Source: Streptomyces aureoverticillatus (GTDB taxonomy: Bacteria > Actinomycetota > Actinomycetes > Streptomycetales > Streptomycetaceae). Taken from it: DNA of 64,000 nucleotides. Numbering within the stretch: position 1 is the first letter of the stretch; each line of letters starts with the position of its first letter. The DNA is taken from the NCBI RefSeq assembly GCF_014649395.1, contig NZ_BMSY01000001.1:496001-560000 (forward strand), in the 5' to 3' direction. Of this stretch, positions 58,888 through 64,000 are shown in pieces. The translations under genes were made by a program, and so were the position numbers. A model generated the notes under the pieces. It ran no database searches. It was not told the origin of the DNA and saw only the letters and a list, made by a program, of their open reading frames with translations.

Positions 58888-60801
58888 TCAGCCCAGGCGC
58901 TCGACCAGGGCGCGGTATTCGTCCCACAGCTCCTTCGGGGTGTGATCCCCGAAGGTATTGAGGTGCTCGGGCACGAGCGCAGCCTCCTCGCGCCAGACCT
59001 CCTTGTCGACCGTGAGCAGGAACTCCAGGTCGGCGGCGGGCAGTTCGAGGCCGTCGGTGTCGAGGGACTCCGGGGTCGGGAGGATGCCGATGGGGGTCTC
59101 GACGCCGTCCGCGCGCCCGTCGAGCCGGTCCACGATCCACTTCAGGACGCGGCTGTTCTCGCCGAAGCCGGGCCAGACGAACTTCCCGGCCTCGTTCTTC
59201 CGGAACCAGTTCACGTAGTAGATCTTCGGCAGCTTGGACTGGTCCTTGTCCTTGGCCACGTCCACCCAGTGGGCCATGTAGTCGCCCATGTTGTAGCCAC
59301 AGAAGGGCAGCATCGCGAACGGGTCGCGGCGCAGCTCGCCGACCTTGCCCTCGGCCGCGGCGGTCTTCTCGGAGGCGACGTTCGCGCCGAGGAAGACGCC
59401 GTGGTTCCAGTCGAAGGACTCGGTGACCAGCGGCACGGCGGAGGCGCGGCGGCCGCCGAAGAGGATCGCCGAGATCGGCACGCCCTTGGGGTCCTCCCAC
59501 TCGGGCGCGATGATCGGGCACTGGGAGGCGGGGACCGTGAAGCGGGCGTTGGGGTGGGCGGCCGGGGTCTGCGAGTCCGGCGTCCAGTCGTTGCCCTTCC
59601 AGTCCGTGAGGTGCTTGGGCTGCTCCTCGGTCATGCCCTCCCACCAGACGTCGTTGTCGTCGGTGAGGGCTACGTTGGTGAAGACCGAGTTGCCCCAGAG
59701 CGTCTTCATCGCGTTGGCGTTGGTGTGCTCGCCGGTGCCGGGCGCGACGCCGAAGAAGCCCGCCTCGGGGTTGATCGCGTAGAGGCGGCCGTCCTCGCCG
59801 AACCGCATCCAGGCGATGTCGTCGCCGATGGTCTCGACGGTCCAGCCGGAGATCGTGGGCTCCAGCATGGCGAGGTTCGTCTTGCCGCAGGCCGACGGGA
59901 AGGCGGCGGCGACGTACTTGGACTCTCCCTCCCGTCGCCCACCACCACCCTCAAACGAGGCCCTTCGGGCCGCAGGATCATTCTGCGGCGGGGTCAGCTT
60001 CAGGATCAGCATGTGCTCGGCCAGCCAGCCCTCGTCGCGCGCCATGACGGACGCGATGCGCAGGGCGTAGCACTTCTTGCCGAGCAGGGCGTTGCCGCCG
60101 TAGCCCGAGCCGTACGACCAGATCTCGCGGGACTCCGGGAAGTGCGAGATGTACTTCGTGGAGTTGCAGGGCCAGGGGACGTCCGCCTGGCCGGGCTCCA
60201 GCGGGGCGCCCAGGGTGTGCACGGCCTTCACGAAGAAGCCGTCGGAGCCGAGCTCGTCCAGGACCGGCCGGCCCATGCGGGTCATGGTGCGCATGGACAC
60301 GGCGACGTACGCGGAGTCGGTGATCTCGACGCCGATCGCGGACAGCGGCGAGCCGAGCGGGCCCATGCAGAACGGCACGACGTACATGGTCCGGCCGCGC
60401 ATCGAGCCACGGAAGATACCGCCCCGACCGTCTTCACCGCCCTCGCCGGTGAAGATCTCCCGCATCTCCGCGGGGGCCTTCCAGTGGTTGGTGGGCCCGG
60501 CGTCCGCCTCCTTCTCGGAGCAGATGAACGTGCGGTCCTCGACGCGCGCGACGTCGGTCGGGTCGGAGGCCGCGTAGTAGGAGTTGGGCCGCTTGATCGG
60601 GTCCAGCTTCTTGAAGGTGCCCTTGGCCACGAGCTCCTCGCACAGGCGCTCGTACTCGGCCTCGGAGCCGTCACACCAGACCACACTGTCCGGCTGTGTC
60701 AGTTCGGCGATCTCGTTCACCCAGGAGACGAGCTCCTGGTGGTCGGTGGGGGCGGTGCCCAAGGACGTCACTGACAGGGGAGCCGCGATATCGCGCGCCA
60801 C
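58888..60801 (-). CDS. pckG: GTP-dependent phosphoenolpyruvate carboxykinase with inserted loop
   Basis: A 637-aa PEPCK: substrate motif [21 protein letters not shown]-loop (kinase-1a) [16 protein letters not shown], metal site [20 protein letters not shown], and [13 protein letters not shown]. It converts oxaloacetate plus GTP to PEP in gluconeogenesis. GTG 60801 has AGGAG 5 nt before; a longer frame to 60906 is not conserved. Compared with family members (about 607-622 aa) there is an extra segment of about 20 residues just before the P-loop: [20 protein letters not shown], encoded by about 59932-59991. Confidence 0.95.
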   Translation of the reverse strand: MARDIAAPLSVTSLGTAPTDHQELVSWVNEIAELTQPDSVVWCDGSEAEYERLCEELVAKGTFKKLDPIKRPNSYYAASDPTDVARVEDRTFICSEKEADAGPTNHWKAPAEMREIFTGEGGEDGRGGIFRGSMRGRTMYVVPFCMGPLGSPLSAIGVEITDSAYVAVSMRTMTRMGRPVLDELGSDGFFVKAVHTLGAPLEPGQADVPWPCNSTKYISHFPESREIWSYGSGYGGNALLGKKCYALRIASVMARDEGWLAEHMLILKLTPPQNDPAARRASFEGGGGRREGESKYVAAAFPSACGKTNLAMLEPTISGWTVETIGDDIAWMRFGEDGRLYAINPEAGFFGVAPGTGEHTNANAMKTLWGNSVFTNVALTDDNDVWWEGMTEEQPKHLTDWKGNDWTPDSQTPAAHPNARFTVPASQCPIIAPEWEDPKGVPISAILFGGRRASAVPLVTESFDWNHGVFLGANVASEKTAAAEGKVGELRRDPFAMLPFCGYNMGDYMAHWVDVAKDKDQSKLPKIYYVNWFRKNEAGKFVWPGFGENSRVLKWIVDRLDGRADGVETPIGILPTPESLDTDGLELPAADLEFLLTVDKEVWREEAALVPEHLNTFGDHTPKELWDEYRALVERLG

Positions 60802-61060
60802 GATTGCTCCTATACGAGGGTTTTTGTGGTTGGGGCCCCGTGGGGGCTGCGACCCGGACGCTTCACTGCTTCGAACTCTTTGGCGCTCATCCGGTGCCGA
60901 CCGCACTCATTTGATCATCCGACGCGTTTGCGCATCTGTCCAGAGTGCCTCACACCTGAGCGGCGTGAGCATTGCCACTCGCGGTTCCCCCCATCCGGGC
61001 ACGCTCACACCCGTGACCGTGACCCTCGCCACTAGTAGCCTTCTGGTGCGTCGGCTTTGA

Positions 61061-61085
61061 TACCTAACTTACGGTTGCGTAGGTA
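61061..61085. promoter_or_regulatory. Palindrome before the hemolysin III gene
   Basis: TACCTA-ACTTACGGTTGCG-TAGGTA, with inner CTTACG/CGTAG similarity, ends 2 bp before the start codon at 61088. It could be an operator, possibly TetR-type (TTACG-N-CGTA cores are typical); the regulator is not in the window. The rest of the 286-bp gap shows nothing further. Confidence 0.5.
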
Positions 61086-61087
61086 CG

Positions 61088-61825
61088 ATGCCAGTCATGA
61101 CCGCACCCGTCCCCGACGCGATCGTGAACTCCCCCGCAGGCGACCCGGATCCGGGCGCGGCCGGCGCCGCCCTGTCCGCGCCCGCGCTTCCCGCGAAGCC
61201 CAAGCTGCGCGGCTGGCTGCACGCCGGCATGTTCCCCGCGGTGCTGATCTCGGGCGTGTTCCTCACCGCCCTCGCGGACTCCACGCGCGGCCGCATAGCC
61301 TGCGGGATCTACGTTCTGACGGCCTGCCTGCTGTTCGGCGTGAGCGCGCTCTACCACCGCGGCGACTGGAGTCCGCGCGCGGACGGGGTGCTGCGCAGAC
61401 TCGACCACGCCAACATCTTCCTCATCATCGCGGGGACGTATACGCCCCTGACCCTGCTGCTCCTCCCCGGCGCCAAGGGCCAGTGGCTGATGTGGGGCAT
61501 CTGGGCGGCGGCCGCCGCGGGCATCGTCTTCCGCGTCTTCTGGGTCGGCGCCCCCCGCTGGCTCTACACCCCCTGCTATCTCGCCATGGGCTGGGCGGCC
61601 GTCTTCTTCCTGCCCGACTTCCTGCGCACGGGCGGCATCGCCGTCCTCGTCCTGGTCATCGTCGGCGGCCTCCTCTACAGCGCGGGCGGCGTGGTGTACG
61701 GCTTCAAGCGCCCCAACCCCTCCCCCCGCTGGTTCGGCTTCCACGAGGTCTTCCACTCCTTCACGCTCGCGGCGTTCGCCGTGCATTACGTGGGGATCTC
61801 GCTGGTCGCGTACCAACACGGCTGA
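61088..61825 (+). CDS. Hemolysin III family (PAQR/TrhA) membrane protein
   Basis: A 245-aa protein with seven hydrophobic helices and PAQR motifs: FGVSALYHRGDW, RRLDHANIFLIIAGTYTPLT and GFHEVFHSFTLAAFAVHY, whose His/Asp/Ser residues form the metal site. Related bacterial TrhA proteins affect membrane lipid homeostasis. ATG 61088 or 61097 (MTAPVPDA) are both possible. Confidence 0.92.
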   Translation: MPVMTAPVPDAIVNSPAGDPDPGAAGAALSAPALPAKPKLRGWLHAGMFPAVLISGVFLTALADSTRGRIACGIYVLTACLLFGVSALYHRGDWSPRADGVLRRLDHANIFLIIAGTYTPLTLLLLPGAKGQWLMWGIWAAAAAGIVFRVFWVGAPRWLYTPCYLAMGWAAVFFLPDFLRTGGIAVLVLVIVGGLLYSAGGVVYGFKRPNPSPRWFGFHEVFHSFTLAAFAVHYVGISLVAYQHG

Positions 61826-61864
61826 CGCCCCCAGGGGGGGGCGGTTTCACTCACGGTTTCCTCA

Positions 61865-61896
61865 GGGGCCGCGGCTTACGCCGCGGCCCCCTTTTT
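61865..61896 (+). terminator. Intrinsic terminator
   Basis: GGGGCCGCGGC (61865-61875), TTAC loop, GCCGCGGCCCC (61880-61890), then CTTTTT. A perfect 11-bp GC stem followed by a T run, 40 bp after the hemolysin III gene. Confidence 0.92.
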
Positions 61897-61959
61897 GTTG
61901 GCGGCGGAACGCGCCCTGGAGGGCCGGAGGGGGAACGACATATTGACAGTGAGCACCTT

Positions 61960-61976
61960 TTGAGAGTTACTCTCAA
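61960..61976. promoter_or_regulatory. Operator overlapping the MFS promoter
   Basis: TTGAGAGT-T-ACTCTCAA, a perfect 8+1+8 palindrome, 3 bp before the ATG of the exporter gene. A TTGACA box (61943-61948) lies 17 bp before GTTACT inside the palindrome, so repressor binding would cover the -10. The TetR gene following the exporter is the natural candidate. The short distance to ATG suggests a leaderless or nearly leaderless mRNA. Confidence 0.75.
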
Positions 61977-61979
61977 TTC

Positions 61980-63536
61980 ATGCCCACTGTCACCTCGCCG
62001 GACGGCGCACCGCAGGACCCCCGCCGCTGGCTGGCGCTCGGCGCCCTCGTCGCGAGCATGCTGGTGCTCGGCTTCGACATGACGATCCTCAACGTGGCGC
62101 TGCCGACCATGGCCGACCAGCTGGACGCGAGCACGGGTGAGCAGCAGTGGATGGCGGACGCGTACGTGGTGGTGTTCGCGGCGCTGATGCTGCCCGCCGG
62201 GCTGCTCGGGGACCGGTTCGGGCGGCGCCGGATGCTGATCGTGGGGCTCGGGATCTTCCTCGTCGGGTCGGTGGTCGGCACGCTCGTCGGCTCGGTGGCG
62301 CTGGTCGTCGTGGCGCGTGCCGTCATGGGGCTCGGCGCGGCGCTGGTGATGCCGCTCGCGATGGCGGTGCTGCCCGCGCTGTTCGGACCGGGCGAACGTA
62401 CGAAGGCGATCGGCATCGTCTCCGCGGCCTCGGCGCTCGGACTGCCGCTCGGGCCGATCGTCGGCGGCTTCCTGCTCGACCACTTCTGGTGGGGCTCGAT
62501 CTTCCTCATCAACGTGCCGATGGTCGCCCTCGGCATCACCGCCTGCGCCCTGCTGCTCCCCGAGACCCGCGACCCGTCCGCGCCGAAGGTCGACGCCCTC
62601 TCCACCGCGCTCACCGCGACCGGCCTCGCCGCGCTCGTCTACGGGATCATCGAGGCCCCCGGCCGCGGCTGGTCCGACCCGCTGGTGGCCGGTGCCCTCG
62701 CCGCCGCCGTGGCCCTGATCGGGGCGCTCGTGCTGCGCGAGCGCCGCGTCGCACGGCCCATGCTCGACCTGACGCTCCTCGCGCACCGCGGCTTCCTGCT
62801 CAACACGCTCGCGGCGACGCTCGTGATGTTCGTGCTCGCGGGCCTGATGTTCGTGCTGCCGCCCTACCTCCAGGCCGTGCTCGGCAACGACGCCCTCGGC
62901 ACCGGGCTGCGGATGCTGCCGATGATGGGCGGGCTCGTGGTCGCGGCCAAGGGCACCGAGCCGCTCGTACGCCGCTTCGGCGCGCCGGCCCTGATCAGCG
63001 CGGGCCTGACGGTCCTCGCCTTCGCCGCGATCCTCGGCAGCCGTACGACGGCCGACTCGGGCTACGGCTTCACCGCGCTGTGGCTCTCGATCGCCGGGCT
63101 CGGCTTCGGCTTCGCGGTCGTGCCGGCCATGGACGCGGCGCTGGGCACGCTGCCGGTGGACCGGGCCGGGTCGGGCTCGGGGCTGCTGATGACGGTACGT
63201 CAGGTGGGCAGCGCCGTCGGCATCGCGCTGCTCGGCTCGCTCCTGTCAGGCGTGTACGCGGACCGGCTCGACACCGACGGCCTGCCGGGCCCCGCGGCCG
63301 ACGCGGCGGGCGATTCGGTGGTGGCCGCGCACATGGTGGCCGAGCGGGCCGACGCACCCGGCCTCGCCGAGTCCGCGAACTCCGCGTACGTCCACGGCAT
63401 GGACGTCGTCCTGCTGGTCAGCGGAGTCGCGGCGCTGGTGGCGGCGCTGCTGGTGGCCGCGTTCCTGCCGCGGCCGGGGCGCGACGCGGGATCCGGAGCC
63501 GACATGGCCGGCGCGCCCGCGGATGTCCGACAATGA
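61980..63536 (+). CDS. DHA2-type MFS exporter (14 helices)
   Basis: A 518-aa protein with about 14 hydrophobic helices and DHA2 motifs: LGFDMTILNVALPTMADQL, GLLGDRFGRRRMLIVGLGIF (motif A), GLPLGPIVGGFLLDHFWWGS (motif C) and MFVLPPYLQAVLGNDALGTG. It exports drugs or other small molecules by proton antiport. ATG 61980 lies 3 bp after the operator. The following TetR gene is 4 bp away, so both are in one operon, with probable autoregulation. Confidence 0.94.
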   Translation: MPTVTSPDGAPQDPRRWLALGALVASMLVLGFDMTILNVALPTMADQLDASTGEQQWMADAYVVVFAALMLPAGLLGDRFGRRRMLIVGLGIFLVGSVVGTLVGSVALVVVARAVMGLGAALVMPLAMAVLPALFGPGERTKAIGIVSAASALGLPLGPIVGGFLLDHFWWGSIFLINVPMVALGITACALLLPETRDPSAPKVDALSTALTATGLAALVYGIIEAPGRGWSDPLVAGALAAAVALIGALVLRERRVARPMLDLTLLAHRGFLLNTLAATLVMFVLAGLMFVLPPYLQAVLGNDALGTGLRMLPMMGGLVVAAKGTEPLVRRFGAPALISAGLTVLAFAAILGSRTTADSGYGFTALWLSIAGLGFGFAVVPAMDAALGTLPVDRAGSGSGLLMTVRQVGSAVGIALLGSLLSGVYADRLDTDGLPGPAADAAGDSVVAAHMVAERADAPGLAESANSAYVHGMDVVLLVSGVAALVAALLVAAFLPRPGRDAGSGADMAGAPADVRQ

Positions 63537-63540
63537 CGCC

Positions 63541-64000
63541 ATGACGGCCGCACGCACCAGCACCCCCCAGCCCCTCGCCGACCCCCTCTCCGGGGCCGCG
63601 TCCCCAGGGGCCGGGATGGGGCTGCGGGAGCGCAAGAAGCTGAAGACGCGGATCGCGATCCGGGACGCGACATACCGGCTGATCCGCGAGCGGGGGTACG
63701 AGGCGACGACGGTCGAGCAGATCGCGGAGGCGGCGGAGGTCTCGCCGTCCACCGTGTTCCGGTACTTCCCGACCAAGGAGGACATCGTCCTCACCGACGA
63801 GTACGACCCGCTCCTGGAGGAGGACCTGCGCGCGCGGCCGGCCGACGAGCCGATCGTGGAGTCCCTGCGGCACGTGCTGCGCCGGGCCGTGGGCCTCGGC
63901 TTCACGGAGGAGCCGGAGATCTCGCGGCTGCGCACCAAGCTGATGGTCGAGGTGCCCGCGGTGCGCTCACGGATGCTGGAGAGCATGTCCGTGACCGGCC
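63541..64000 (+). CDS. TetR-family regulator (3' end outside window)
   Basis: The first 153 residues are visible: a Pro-rich start, HTH LKTRIAIRDATYRLIRERGY, EATTVEQIAEAAEVSPSTVF, RYFPTKEDIVLTDEYD. It is 4 bp after the exporter stop and probably represses the exporter from the palindrome at 61960-61976. The rest of the ligand domain is beyond the window. Confidence 0.9.
   Translation, partial: MTAARTSTPQPLADPLSGAASPGAGMGLRERKKLKTRIAIRDATYRLIRERGYEATTVEQIAEAAEVSPSTVFRYFPTKEDIVLTDEYDPLLEEDLRARPADEPIVESLRHVLRRAVGLGFTEEPEISRLRTKLMVEVPAVRSRMLESMSVTG

Noticed and set aside
58852..60774. Long open frame on the plus strand across PEPCK
   Set aside because: Antisense shadow of the PEPCK gene; its translation is low-complexity Arg/Gly/Val-rich and PEPCK motifs are clear on the other strand.
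1..64000. tRNA, rRNA, CRISPR array, integrase or transposase
   Set aside because: Looked for but none recognised; the duplicated module and debris show no attached mobility gene.

Overview
The window is high-GC DNA with codon use, gene families and arrangement typical of a Streptomyces chromosome: a WXG100/Ecc type VII secretion system (T7SS), a whiJ-type HTH/DUF397/ATPase locus, a tad pilus locus, chitinase with a DasR-type operator, and GTP-dependent PEP carboxykinase. The assignment rests on recognising families by eye; no database search was run. No tRNA, rRNA, CRISPR array or insertion sequence was recognised.

Positions 1-6399 (minus strand) hold part of a T7SS core: the end-truncated EccC motor, a MinD/EspI-like ATPase, the EccD channel, a small one-pass membrane protein and a lipoprotein. 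Positions 6477-17090 are the most unusual part. Two tandem copies of a T7SS toxin module read right to left, each built as leader, small Esx-type protein(s), DUF6507-like chaperone candidate, large polymorphic toxin, immunity protein and DUF6177-like protein. The copies carry different C-terminal toxins. Each has lost a different part: copy B has no 109-aa WXG gene, and copy A has only a decayed DUF6177 remnant. They share a byte-identical 103-aa Esx-like protein. A second T7SS block at 39033-45649 holds mycosin (MycP) with WXG-type and proline-rich secreted-protein candidates. A third toxin unit (32619-34660) is a truncated RHS core with a Hint domain and an EndoU-type toxin tip plus its immunity candidate.

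Positions 17109-21309 contain a pentapeptide-repeat protein, the whiJ-like trio, a lipoprotein, gene debris and a Uma2-type nuclease. Positions 21320-32321 hold an OmpA-like protein, a lipoprotein, a Flp pilin, TadG/TadE-like pseudopilins, TadA, TadB, TadC, a CpaE-TadE fusion, CpaB and a zinc-ribbon protein. Together these form a tad locus with no prepilin peptidase inside the window. A GNAT acetyltransferase with membrane tail interrupts it.

Positions 34763-38949 have secreted or transport functions: a GH18 chitinase behind a dre-like operator, an Nramp-like transporter lacking the usual metal-binding motifs, and a secreted M14 carboxypeptidase. Positions 46895-54292 look like a catabolic locus. 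A GntP permease, RidA, an IclR regulator and a KDG-type sugar kinase run one way, and a D-amino-acid deaminase and N-acyl-D-amino-acid deacylase run the other. Positions 54295-55745 hold a TetR gene, its probable operators and a decayed MFS pump. Positions 55880-64000 look like ordinary chromosome: a secreted S1 protease, AlaA-like aminotransferase, a small conserved protein, PEPCK with an unusual in-frame insertion, a hemolysin III protein, and an MFS exporter paired with a TetR regulator cut by the window end.
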